A DNA stretch of 64,000 bases. Origin: Leuctra nigra. Lineage: Eukaryota; Arthropoda; Insecta; Plecoptera; Leuctridae. The stretch's first letter is position 1. Each line of letters starts with the position of its first letter. Location: contig OW203762.1 in assembly GCA_934045905.1 (NCBI GenBank), positions 23,964,345 to 24,028,344 of the forward strand, read 5' to 3'. Positions 1 to 10,202 of the stretch are shown here, piece after piece. Position numbers and translations under genes: made by a program. The notes under the pieces were generated by a model. It had not been told where the DNA came from and did no database searches. It worked only from the letters and a program-made list of their open reading frames with translations.

Positions 1-368
1 CGGAGACCGCGGAATTATTGGAAGATGAATTATAATCATAATCATTATCTGAAAGCCGTACAATTTCACGATTTTCACTGTCCTCCAGCTCGCAAACTGC
101 ATAACGTATTATTGCCAAACTTGGAATATATGGTAGGGTGGGCCATAGCTCTAAATTAAAATATTTCGCAACAATGTGAGATTTCCCATTTTTAAGATCC
201 AGTAGGCCGAAAATGCCACTTTGATGCTTACAGTAAAAGTGGGTTGCTCCAGCCTTTTTAAATGAGAGTGTGCGCGCGCCGTACGACTTGGCTGGCGTGG
301 AGCGACCGCTCCACTAGATCGTTTATTGAGTGGATCGTGTTTGGTGGGAGATGTTGCGCGTATCCGTG

Positions 369-388
369 CTCGCTCATCAACGCGTTAC
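369..388 (+). repeat. Recurrent 20-nt dispersed motif, first of nine sites
   Basis: The core CTCGCTCATCAACGCGTTAC recurs near 369, 12948, 17332, 20279 (variant), 22809 and 42866 on plus, and near 3293, 18858 (variant) and 25728 on minus. It is usually followed by an AGCG and T-rich stretch. Some sites are explained by the segmental duplication, but those at 17332, 18858, 20279 and 42866 have different flanks. It is probably an end or fragment of a dispersed element; the family is not identified. Confidence 0.7.
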
Positions 389-1217
389 ACTGAGCGTTTT
401 TTGCCGTTTTCATACTATTTGTGCCTTTAATTTCAGACTCATGGAACTTCGTCCCTGGCGGTTGTCCGCTTCCATAAGCGCCATCAGCTCCATACAGCAT
501 CTTGACTCAATAGCCGTGCACTGGAATATTGAATGTGTTTATGCACAGAGTGGGAATTACTTTTTAAAGTCCCTCTAATGATATTTTATTATTTATTTTT
601 ATTTCATACATCATTTTATTCCTATCACCCAGTATACATGAAAAACGATCAAAGAACAATTCCCTCATTCCCTCAATTTGGTTAGTCATAAATTGAAAGT
701 CCTGTGCTCCACTTCAATTGGATTAGGAGACAAATGTGAAATAAATACTAATTATATTCCGTAATTTTTTTGCGGATTTATATCCGTAAATACTGGATAG
801 TATTTAAAAAATGGGCTAAACATTTATAATTTGCAACTGTTGACATGATCTTTATTAATCTCCTGAAACTCTGGGGAATCCTTTCTCTATGGTATAAGCT
901 GTCTCAAGTTCACAAATCTAAATGTAGGAGAAAATAAATTAAGATAATCTGGAGAGACATTAAGAGATTCCATAAGTTTATCTACGGAAAACTAAATAGG
1001 CTGGATATGTAATTAAAGATCATTGATGTACTTAGTGAATTATCTTGATTTTCACTTGTATTGTTTTTTGTTGTTGATCGCAATAAAATGAGTGTCATCA
1101 TCAATGCATTTCTTTAAACCGAAACCCTTGCGACATATCAAACATATAATGCCACTAATCACTCGTCTAATCCACTAATTTTGATGATAATACCATAACC
1201 AAATGTTACAATTTTAA

Positions 1218-1372
1218 GGCCCGGTATTAACAAAGTTAAATTTGCTGGATTAACTAACTTTTGGATTAAATTCAACTGTTTTACTCATTTTGAGGTATCT
1301 GATTGGCTGTGCCGCCAATTTAGTCCAATATTTAGTTAATCCGGCTCAGATTAACTTTGGTAATACCGGCCC
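1218..1372. mobile_element. PIF/Harbinger-like MITE, copy 1
   Basis: This is a 155-bp element with imperfect inverted termini of about 38 bp. The outer part reads GGCCCGGTATTA on the left and, reverse complemented, GGGCCGGTATTA on the right. It is flanked by TAA on both sides (1215-1217 and 1373-1375). A 3-bp TAA/TTA duplication with GG-starting termini is typical of PIF/Harbinger MITEs. It has no coding capacity. The family assignment is an inference from termini and target site only. Confidence 0.7.
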
Positions 1373-1512
1373 TAAGGACATTTTATTCTACAAAAGGTAA
1401 ACGTGAAATATTTGAAAAATGTACCTATACTAAATTTTCATCCCTGCCTTCTTGATACTTCAGTTCCAAGGCATGTAAATACACTCTTTGATACAGTATT
1501 AACGATTTGATA

Positions 1513-1780
1513 CAAATTATAAAAATTAAAAACGACTTTAAAAATAAATTTAAAATCGAAATTAAAAAAATTAAAAATAAAGCTTGGCGCATTAAATTTG
1601 CACAGACCATGTAGACTTCTTCTATCTTCTTCCTACTTTCTGTCTTTCTTCGGCTCCTTTATTGTCATCTTCTTTCTTATGTTGCCTTCTTCTTGACACA
1701 ATGCGCCAAGCTTTATTTTTAATTTTTTTAATTTCGATTTTAAATTTATTTTTTAATTCGTTTTTAATTTTTATAATTTG
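1513..1780. mobile_element. 268-bp foldback element (type 1), copy 1
   Basis: Two AT-rich arms of about 80 bp are reverse complements of each other around a pyrimidine-rich loop of about 105 bp. The innermost arm bases are AAGCTTGGCGCATT (1580-1593) and AATGCGCCAAGCTT (1698-1711). No clear target duplication was seen at the ends. An RNA from either strand would form a long hairpin. The same element is at 14088-14355 and 23948-24215, carried by the segmental duplication. The transposon family is unknown. Confidence 0.75.
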
Positions 1781-2242
1781 TTAAAGTTTACAATTATGGT
1801 TCACTTAGATTGTATTCTTCAAATTTGGACACACCGTTAGGTTTATAGTGTTGTGCTTGGCGGCAGTAACTGGGCGAATTGATTTCACGAATTTTAAGTG
1901 CGAAAATGTTTAAACAATATATTATTGCTTGGCCCTTCTTTTAGATCTCAATTGTTTTAAGTGGGAAGGTGCTTGGCAGTTTTTTTACAAGTTTTTGTTT
2001 TTGTACCATCAACGTTTCATGAATTTTCTAATTTTCGAACAAACTCTTCTGACATCGATTTAAACTCATAAAATGTCGATAATACACGCTAACTTTAACT
2101 TACTCTTTAAACGCACTGTGTGTTCGTACAAGTATCCTATGTTTTAGCATGGGTCGTCATTTAACCTTTAACATTTTAAAGTGAGCGTGTAGAAGGGGTT
2201 ATTGTCCACTGTTGAATCAACAAGTTGAATTGTTTAAAAAAT

Positions 2243-2340
2243 TTCAAATGCAGTAGTGTGATCCTAATATCTTTTATGTTATTATCCATTGTTGAATAAC
2301 ATAAATAGATATTAGGATCACACTAGGTACTGCATTTGAA
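2243..2340. repeat. 98-bp near-perfect hairpin, copy 1
   Basis: The sequence from TTCAAATGCAGTA to TACTGCATTTGAA folds into one stem of about 43 bp with a few bulges and a loop of about 11 nt (ATCCATTGTTG). It has the size and form of a tiny MITE or a pre-miRNA-like hairpin, but there is no evidence for processing. It is repeated at 14835-14931 and 24678-24775 as part of the array. Confidence 0.7.
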
Positions 2341-2933
2341 TTTTTTTTTAATTGACTCTGCTTCCTAATAAAAATCATACAGTTTTTAACAATAACAATC
2401 AACAATAGGTACCGTAAAACAGTCTAACAAACAGGGACTTGTGTACCTAGATATCAAACTGCACAAGAATATTTATTATAAAGCAGAGCCATAGAGATAA
2501 TATTTAAAATGGTATATTAGGCTTTAAAAAAATTTGCAAAATTTAAGATAATATTGTTGGTCTTGATCACCATGCAAAATTTGAACCTAATAATCGAAAC
2601 ACTTTGATTTTCGGCCATTGAAGATTAAACCAATTTAAACCAATTGGAGGATTTGGCTGAAACATTGAAAGGTTCGTGACAATATAGGTTCCAATGACTT
2701 GGCAATACTATTTCGAATTGATCGGACCAACCAATCGGAAGTTAATTTTTCTAAAATTTGAACCAATCAACGGATTTAAAAAAAAAAATTGGATCTGCAA
2801 CGCCCAGAGATGGTCCGTACGTGTGTGCAAAATTTCAGATCGATTGAAGAAAAGATGTGACCTGTATATCGCCAGTAACATAATTTAAAAAAATGCCAGT
2901 GCCAGAGGGCAGTATAAAATATAATCGCTCAAT

Positions 2934-2940
2934 AAAAAAA
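2934..2940 (-). terminator. Pol III terminator of tRNA-Gly copy 1
   Basis: A run of seven T on the minus strand begins 4 nt after the tRNA 3' end. It is a normal RNA polymerase III stop signal. Equivalent runs lie at 15519-15525 and 25369-25375 beside the other two copies, so all three genes keep their terminators. Confidence 0.8.
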
Positions 2941-2944
2941 GAGT

Positions 2945-3015
2945 TGCATCGGCCGGGAATCGAACCCGGATCGCCCGCGTGGCAGGCGAGCATTCTACCA
3001 TTGAACCACCGATGC
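2945..3015 (-). tRNA. tRNA-Gly (anticodon GCC), copy 1
   Basis: This is a 71-nt gene with the full cloverleaf. The acceptor stem pairs GCATCGG with CCGATGC and the discriminator base is A. The anticodon loop CTGCCAC carries GCC, decoding GGC and GGU. The T arm has a perfect B box, GGTTCGATTCC, and the D arm contains an A-box-like TGGTTCAATGG. CCA is not encoded, as expected in a eukaryote. It is identical to the copies at 15530 and 25380 and appears functional. Confidence 0.96.
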
Positions 3016-3340
3016 TGATGAAAATTACGTCGTTTTTATAAAACATAGATCGTCTCGATTGATATGCGCTTACTTTGCGGAACTGAGTGGAACATTCTCT
3101 TGTGTTCGCAGGTTGCAAGTCACGTGGCCACTTGAGACAGCCGCTCGTCCCGAATAGACACGATCTCTCTACATACATCTTCTTATCTACCTACATTGAC
3201 ACACCGGTCGACAATCGTAATTGAGTACTTCGATCGTTTTAAGTTTTTCAGTAATTTCCGTCACTCTCAAGTCGAGCTTGTTTACATTCAGTGTAACGCG
3301 TTGATGAGCGAGCACCGTACGCGCAACACTATACGCTTAA

Positions 3341-4529
3341 GGCCACTCTACCCTACGTCATAGTTCACAATGCAATGGCAATCACCAAAACCCAAGGAGA
3401 GCGCCATTTTGTTTTGAAGGGTCACTTTTCATTCGAATATCTTTCTCCAGTGTGACTAGATACAATAATGCGGGTTGAACTGAAGTGTTCATAAAAGATC
3501 GCTCCTCAATGTTTCATAATATGACACTTTACAATGAATGTTATGAAAATGCTTTCCTGAACCCAAATAGTGGGGGGGCGAAATACGGCAAAACATCGAC
3601 CACATGGCGCCTGTCAGACAACATTAAACTGGACAATACGAAATAAATAAACACATACCTGCAATTCTATAGCTTACGAGTATTCCTTATTTTCAACACG
3701 CTTCTTCCTGGTATCAATTACACATCACGAAACATCGCCAACTCGTCTGTACCGTCACTCTATTTATTACGATTGAACACCATATTTAAGTTTCACTGAA
3801 TATTTTTGATCTGAGCCTTACGTCATGGCGTATGAATACATTATGTCAGGTTGGCGGTACTATTCAAATTTTGAAGAAGCATAAATTCAACATACAGGTG
3901 GCCGTGACTTCATCAATTGTTTTTTTTCAACTCGGATAATATCTGTACACATAAGAATAATATACATTAAATAATAGTATTTCACAACCTATATTACAAT
4001 TAGGAGAGTAGCTTTTCCTGAAATCTATTTTTTACTTGCGCATGCAGACAATATTGATATCGTGAACAATTTAGGGGAATCAAAATTTAAATATGGTGTT
4101 CAATCGTAATAAATAGAGTGACGGCACAGGCGAGTAGGCAATGTTTCGTGATGTGTAATTGATACCAGGAAGAAGCGTGTTGAAAATAAGGAATACTCGT
4201 CAGCTAGAATTGCAGGTATGTGTTTATTTATTTCGTATTGTCCAGTTTAATGTTGTCAGACAGGCGCCATGTGGTCGATGTTTTGCCGTATTTCGCCCCA
4301 TACTATTTGGGTTCAGGGAAGCATTTTCATTAAAGTCATTACAAAGTGTCCTATGAAACATTGAGGAGCGATCTTTTATGAACACTTCAGTTCAACCCGC
4401 ATTATTGTATCTAGTCACACTGGAGAAAGATATTCGAGTGAAAAGTGACCCTTCAAAACAAAATGGCGCTCTCCTTGGGTTTTGGTGATTGCCATTGCAT
4501 TGTGAACTATGACGTAGGGTAGAGTGGCC
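3341..4529. mobile_element. TTAA-flanked long-arm foldback transposon
   Basis: This 1189-bp element is bounded by TTAA at 3337-3340 and 4530-4533. The termini read GGCCACTCTACCCTACGTCA and its complement. The arms of roughly 450 bp (about 3341-3795 and 4087-4529) are inverted copies of each other with modest divergence, enclosing a unique middle of about 290 bp. Copy 3 of the surrounding segment has a single TTAA at 25772-25775 and no element, which proves insertion or precise loss. TTAA duplication fits piggyBac or Kolobok superfamilies; the termini lack the usual piggyBac CCC start. It encodes no transposase and must be non-autonomous. Confidence 0.88.
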
Positions 4530-4710
4530 TTAAAAGAGAAGAACTCGTCCCCGTAGCAACGTGGCTGAAAATTTCGTTTTCTATGCAAAAAAATTTAATT
4601 TTTCACCGATCGTGTTGAAACTCGCCAGTAATGTACATAATTACGTGACTTGATTTATGGTAACACTTTCACGACATTCTGTTCAGTATTTACCGAGTTA
4701 TTCATGAAAA

Positions 4711-5162
4711 ACACAGCTTTTTCCGATGTCTTCATTTTGTCAATTTCAATTGTGCAGTGAAAATTAATTTTAGTAGGCAGTGAAACTAATTTTCAAAAAT
4801 CGACCTGAACAATATTTGGCCATGGAATTTGTGTGAATGGAAATACAAATTAGCTCATTCCAACATGCGAGCGAGTGAAGGAGAAGATAATTTTATACAA
4901 TTTCTTCTCAATGTTGGAAATTGAGAAGTTATCATCTCGATAAAGAACAATCCCATAAGTGTCCCCAAAGTGTGTAAGTAATACAGTTAACAACGGCATT
5001 TGTTAGAGGCAGACAGGCAGACGTTTATAAAATCAGGGTGAAGACTTAATAAAATCTACTAACTACTCAGTCTTGAATCTTGAGACCAAATAGTGTGAGA
5101 AAAGTAAGGTCACGTGAGAGTGGTCAGCCAATGGCAGAACTTCTCTTCACTCTGCTTTCATC
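4711..5162. other. Copy 1-specific stretch, no feature recognised
   Basis: This stretch follows the point where copy 1 and copy 3 stop matching (about 4710 and 25955) and ends where homology with copy 2 resumes. It is AT-rich with no long open frame, RNA gene or terminal repeat that I can see. Confidence 0.5.
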
Positions 5163-5445
5163 TGAACTTGATAGTTTGTTGTTTGTTCCGTGTTTTCTTA
5201 GCACATATTTTTAAGTCTTTGAAATTTTTGATTGTAATATAATTTTTTATGATATTGTTGCGTATTTGTTTTGTATAATTAACTCATTTACGTATGATTT
5301 CGGATTTAGAACTTAGATTCGCTTGGATTCGTTCATACCCTCTACAGTTGTAGATTTCAATATTCCAAGTAGGTATTAAATTGGAAACTGACACTTCGGT
5401 TTAATTATTCATCCGACAGATCCATTTTTATTTCGTTATTGTTTC

Positions 5446-5836
5446 TTAAGTTTAATACCATTCAAGACACTAGTCAAGAACAAACTCACGCTAATTCAAG
5501 AACAAGAATTCAAGAACAAGAAGTAATGTGCATTGGAAGACAACAATAAAGATCACACACATCCTGCTGAGAATGTTTTTTCAGTGGTTTTCCCTCAGCT
5601 AAAAAAAGCAAATGCTTGGATGTTCTTCCAATATTACCACTGCCATTGAAGCACAACTATATGTATAATGACTTTTATGAATAACTTAAGAAGAAATAGG
5701 TAAACGGTGAAGAGGTGAAGCAGCTGAAGAGAAGAGATGGATGAATGGAAGATCAACGACTCATTTGTTGAATACAGACCAATTGTGTACCTATTTTATG
5801 TGCTCAATAAATTACATTATTATTATTATTATTATT
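5446..5836. mobile_element. Extra ~390-bp segment in copy 1, possible retroposed sequence
   Basis: Copy 2 runs straight through this point (near 16020), whereas copy 1 has about 390 additional bases. The segment ends with an AATAAA-containing stretch followed by a pure ATT triplet run. That resembles the 3' end of a retroposed transcript or SINE tail. I see no target duplication, so a deletion from copy 2 is equally possible. Confidence 0.4.
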
Positions 5837-5950
5837 AGTTTGTTTTCAAATGTTTTGATATGACATTTGGTTAATCACGATATTTAGAAATAGATTAAAT
5901 ATAGTATTGTTTGTTTGTTTGATATTAATTAAAGTATTGTATACACTTGT

Positions 5951-6918
5951 GCATTGGGTTATGTGCACCTTCCACAGCCATTGACATTGAGCATTGAGTT
6001 ATGTGCACCTTCGACAGCCATTGTCATTGAGCATTGGGTTATGTGCACCTTCCACAGCCATTGACATTCAGCATTGGGTTATGTGCACCTTCCACAGCCA
6101 TTGACATTGTGCATTGGGTTATGTGCACCTTCCACAGCCATTGACATTGAGCATTGGGTTATGTGCACCTTCCACAGCCATTGACATTGAGCATTGGGTT
6201 ATGTGCACCTTCCACAGCCATTGACATTGAGCATTGGGTTATGTGCACCTTCCACAGCCATTGACATTGAGCATTGGGTTATGTGCACCTTCCAAAGCCA
6301 TTGACATTGAGCATTGGGTTATGTGCACCTTCACAGCCATTGACATTGAGCATTGGGTTATGTGCACCTTCCACAGCCATTGACATTGAGCATTGGGTTA
6401 TGTGCACCTTCCACAGCCATTGACATTGAGCATTGAGTTATGTGCACCTTCCAAAGCCATTGACATTGAGCATTGGGTTATGTGCACCTTCCACAGCCAT
6501 TGACATTGAGCATTGGGTTATGTGCACCTTCCACAGCCATTGACATTGAGCATTGGGTTATGTGCACCTTCCACAGCCATTGACATTGAGCATTGAGTTA
6601 TGTGCACCTTCCACAGCCATTGACATTGAGCATTGGGTTATGTGCACCTTCCACAGCCATTGACATTGAGCATTGGGTTATGTGCACCTTCCACAGCCAT
6701 TGACATTGAGCATTGGGTTATGTGCACCTTCCACAGCCATTGTATTGAGCATTGAGTTATGTGCACCTTCCACAGCCATTGACATTGAGCATTGGGTTAT
6801 GTGCACCTTCCACAGCCATTGACATTAAGCATTGGGTTATGTGCACCTTCCACAGCCATTGACATTGAGCATTGGGTTATGTGCACCTTCCACAGCCATT
6901 GACATTGAGCATTGAGTT
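5951..6918. repeat. 40-bp minisatellite, about 24 units
   Basis: The unit contains GGGTTATGTGCACCTTCCAC followed by AGCCATTGACATTGAGCATT. It repeats head to tail about 24 times over 968 bp with few variants (GGG/GAG, CCACAG/CCAAAG, and 39- or 38-bp units). The unit length is not a multiple of three, so any translation runs through three frames and does not indicate a gene. The homologous array at 16140 has about 18 units. Confidence 0.95.
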
Positions 6919-7204
6919 GCTTTTGAGATCGGTAGTTCCGTGAGGCTCAAGTCAATTGTAAGAATCAGTCAGTTCGTCAACATAAAAGTTGTTCTATCTC
7001 CAACTTGATCAGCTCATGTGTTACATGGCGAGGATCTCTTGTATTATATGAGATATAATATAAGATATTATTTAAACTTAAGACAATATTGGTTGTTGCA
7101 ATGACTTGGCAATATTTCAAATTGATCGGACCAACCGATCAATGATTTAAATTTGAATCAATCAACGGATTTCAAAAAAATAGGGTCTGCAACACCCAGA
7201 GGTA

Positions 7205-7224
7205 ACTACAAGCTACCTGTTGAG
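7205..7224 (+). pseudogene. Residual 3' tip of a lost C-type lectin copy
   Basis: These bases correspond to 20943-20962, the last codons and stop (TGA at 7222-7224) of the lectin gene, followed by the same 3' flank. The preceding bases (up to AGGTA at 7201-7205) correspond to 17151-17155, which lie upstream of the lectin. The 3.8 kb between those points, with the rest of the lectin, is absent. The join shares only about one base, which suggests end joining. Confidence 0.8.
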
Positions 7225-7949
7225 CTGAGCGACACACAAGTACAATACAAATACAACAATGTCAACTATCTTAAATAAAATGTAAATGATATGTGTGATT
7301 TTCCTGCCAAGATAGGTACTAACATTTTTTACAGCTATACAAATTAAAAACTATCAAAAAGAAACGAGGCAGACTTTTGCAAGTTACAGTGTTGAGTTAT
7401 GGAGGACGGGTATAAATTGTAACAAACCGTCACCACTGTCTTGGCACCTTGTTTTAATCATTTTAAAAACTGTACAAATCCTTAAATTCCTCCCAGGACA
7501 GTGAGATCGCTCTGGCTCTATTTTATGAACATGATCCTGTGAGTTGTTTGAAATTTAAACTCGGAACCGTTTGACCGATCAACTTCAAATTTTGCATGTT
7601 CATCGTGGCCAACATTGGTAATTTTCAGACTAATCTGTCGTTAACTTCTAAAGATAGTTTGCATTTACGGATATTTAATGCGGGTTGAAAATATCTGTAA
7701 ATTTTCTTGAAGGAAATGTCAGATAATTTAATTTATCACATTCTTTCGAAAAAATTTAAGATGCAGACCTATATTTTTTAATGTTGTCTATTTGACGACT
7801 GAATATTTGGTCTTGGGACCTCCACTATTGAGAAAAAAATAGAGTCCGAGAAACTTAAAAATATCGACTTGCACTGCAGGAATGTAGTAGCTTATGTTTT
7901 AAGAAATTATAAGGTGCTAGCGTTTGTAGTAGGGAGGGAGCGAACTTGG

Positions 7950-8165
7950 ATTTTGATATCGACTATCGATATCATTTATATATCGATATATATCGATATA
8001 TCGATATATTGAAATAGTGAAATATCGAAATATTGATATATTGAAATATCAATATATCGATATATTGAAATATCGAATAATCGATATATCGATATATTGA
8101 AATATCGAAATATCGAAATATTGATATGGAAATAATATTTAGATCTATAGGTATGGAAATATTGA
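7950..8165. repeat. ATCGATAT/ATTGAAAT simple tandem tract
   Basis: About 200 bp is built of alternating TATCGATA and ATTGAAATATCG words, strongly self-complementary. It recurs, somewhat shorter, at about 21695-21895 in copy 3. No function is evident. Confidence 0.8.
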
Positions 8166-9041
8166 TATATCGTATGAATGTATTAAATTGCTCCTAAAAC
8201 TGCTAGGAATTTCAAAAGAAAATGTAAAACGAAATAACACAGCCGTTCCAAAATATAGGGTCGCCGGCCAGATAAGAAAGAAAATGTGAATAATCTGAGA
8301 AATTGTCCATAAATCTTGTAAACGCTGCACTGCAAATATGAATTAACAATTACTAAACACTATAACTAATTAACTAATTACATAAATACTAATATTTCAT
8401 TAAAAGCCTTCTGAATATATATTTATAGGTTTTTATATAAAGGGGAAGTGAAATTAAGCAGATTTCGCAAAACTATTACGTCATTTCCGGTTTCAGTAAT
8501 AAGATAACTTTTGTTTCACTATTGATATTTCATATAAAGGATAGTCTGAACCAATTGGCGCAAATTTCGTTCCGATCGGTCAAGCCGTTTTTGAGATATG
8601 ACGTCACTTCCGGTTTCAAAATGGCGGCACAAAAAATTCATAAGGGCAAGGTATCATCAGGCAGACGAGCTTTATATGTGGTGAAAATTTCGGGTCAATC
8701 GACCCTGCCGTTTAGCTTGTGGCGGAGACCGCGGAATTATTGGAAGATGAATTATAATCATAATCATTATCTGAAAGCCGTACAATTTCACGATTTTCAC
8801 TGTCCTCCAGCTCGCAAACTGCATAACGTATTATTGCCAAACTTGGAATATATGGTAGGGTGGGCCATAGCTCTAAATTAAAATATTTCGCAACAATGTG
8901 AGATTTCCCATTTTTAAGATCCAGTAGGCCGAAAATGCCACTTTGATGCTTACAGTAAAAGTGGGTTGCACCAGCCTTTTTAAATGAGAGTGTGCGCGCG
9001 CCGTACGACTTGGCTGGCGTGGAGCGACCGCTCCACTAGAT

Positions 9042-9770
9042 TATCTGAAAGCCGTACAATTACACGGTTTTCACGGCCCTCTAGCTCGCAAACGGCATAA
9101 CCTATTGTTCTCAAATTTGGTTTATGTGGTGGGGTGGGCCATAGCTCGAAATTAAGATATTTCGCAACAATGTGAGATTTTCCAATTTTGAGATCTAGGA
9201 GGCCGAAAATGCCACTTTGATTCTTACAGTAAAAGTGGGTTGCTCCAGCCCAAGGTCCACTAAATCTCCGCTCCTACTAGCGCGCAGCACCTCACGGTGC
9301 TAATTAGGTCGTTGCACACACTTCCACTATGTTAAATACAAAAGTGTCCTCCATTGCGGAGCCAAACGGAAACCGGAAGACGTCACGCATGCGCAAGACA
9401 GCTTAGCTAACATCTGAACTGTCACATGAAGTGTCCGTCAGTAAGTCGGCATAGTCACAAAATAGTATAAATTGATGTTTACCTTTTGTTTGATATTGAT
9501 CAGTTTCATCGTCTTGGTTTTAATGTAGTATGAGCGATCAATGTTATTCAACAAAATTTACTTCCGTTTCCGCTTTACTTCCACTTGATTACATCCGCTT
9601 GATTTTACTTCCGCTTTACACCGTAATGGCGTCAGATGGAACGACCTTATTTGGCGGTTCGCCTGTTCTCCGCTAGGAGAAGATTTAGTGGACCTTGCTC
9701 CAGCCTTTTTAAATGAGAGTGTGCGTGCGCTGTACGACTTGGCTGGCGTGGAGCGACCGCTCCACTAGAT
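9042..9770. repeat. Diverged copy of the array's interspersed repeat, split by a MITE
   Basis: Parts 9042-9250 and 9698-9770 together match the repeat 3' portion seen at about 8770-9041 but with clearly more divergence, so this is an older copy. It again ends GGAGCGACCGCTCCACTAGA. It is interrupted by the hAT-like element at 9251-9697. Confidence 0.75.
9251..9697. mobile_element. hAT-like MITE, 447 bp
   Basis: The element starts CAAGGTCCACTAAATCT and ends with the exact reverse complement AGATTTAGTGGACCTTG, and the terminal similarity continues imperfectly inward. It is flanked by an 8-bp duplication CTCCAGCC (9243-9250 and 9698-9705), and the host repeat resumes without loss. Eight-base duplications and CA...TG ends are hallmarks of hAT elements. 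No transposase is encoded. Confidence 0.88.
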
Positions 9771-9803
9771 CCGGAACTTGGTCAGTCTTCTGTTTTTCGA
9801 TAA

Positions 9804-10052
9804 CAATAGGCCATTTAAGAAAGTAAAGATACATCTGTTGGTGAGGTGTGGTACTAATGTTGTCAGGCTTAAACGCATGCGCAGTGCGTACTTCAAAGGA
9901 CTCGGCGTGACGTCACCCCACCCACAGCCTTCTCGAAAACAACACGTAAATATATGACAGACACTAAACAGACACTAGTCACTACACACTAGGCGGCTGT
10001 GGACCTGCCAGGCTTTATCGCATGCGCACTGACTTTCTTAAATGGCCTATTG
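9804..10052. mobile_element. Small inverted-terminal element, 249 bp
   Basis: The 21-bp termini CAATAGGCCATTTAAGAAAGT are perfect inverted copies. Inside each is a related inner block containing CGCATGCGCA. No target duplication was found, so the ends may be slightly different from those given, and the family is unknown. Confidence 0.6.
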
Positions 10053-10202
10053 CACATAGCCTTCTTGCGTAAAAAGCGCATTTCACTGCCACATTGAAAC
10101 GACGAAACAAGGTCTACGTTTTGAAGATATAAAATATTTACATAATGTGTATAAAATATTATGTCAGTAACGCGGGAGAAGTGTGAGACATATAATGTAG
10201 TG

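Larger units (their letters stand above)
1..4710. repeat. Segmental duplication, copy 1, left part (cut by window start)
   Basis: This stretch matches 22441-25955 (copy 3) and, up to about 3075, 12581-15676 (copy 2) nearly base for base, with only scattered substitutions and small indels. It opens inside the unit, so the true left end lies outside the window. It carries in order a 155-bp MITE, a 268-bp foldback, a 98-bp hairpin and a tRNA-Gly gene. It differs from copy 3 mainly by one 1189-bp TTAA-flanked insertion at 3341-4529. Short open frames here recur unchanged in all copies, have no recognised domain and follow repeat sequence, so I do not call them genes. Confidence 0.9.
5163..7204. 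repeat. Segmental duplication, copy 1, right part
   Basis: It matches 15752-17155 of copy 2, starting at a TTTGTTGTTTGTTCCGTG stretch. It contains the 40-bp minisatellite and its right flank, and breaks off at 7204/7205, where lectin 3' sequence begins. Relative to copy 2 it has about 390 extra bases at 5446-5836. Confidence 0.85.
7205..9041. repeat. Segmental duplication, copy 2, first part
   Basis: It matches 20943-22759 with only scattered changes. It begins with the last lectin codons, runs through the AT-rich 3' flank and the ATCGAT tract, and ends at the palindrome-bearing terminus GGAGCGACCGCTCCACTAGA of an interspersed repeat. At 9042 the sequence jumps into an internal part of a diverged copy of that repeat. 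Confidence 0.88.

Noticed and set aside
258..578. Open frames of 80-82 residues on both strands, repeated at 12837-13157 and 22698-23018
   Set aside because: They are kept only because the whole segment is duplicated. They overlap each other on opposite strands, span the dispersed motif and have no domain.
2885..3178. 97-residue minus-strand frame
   Set aside because: It reads straight through the tRNA-Gly gene and differs between copies beyond it.
5951..6918. Regular direct repeats resembling a CRISPR array
   Set aside because: The 40-bp units are contiguous with no unique spacers, and the genome is clearly animal.
8522..8881. 119-residue plus-strand frame (also at 12412 and 22240)
   Set aside because: It lies inside the interspersed repeat. 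The copy at 22240 is stopped early by a single change, and the inverted diverged copy at 10922-11750 does not preserve the frame.
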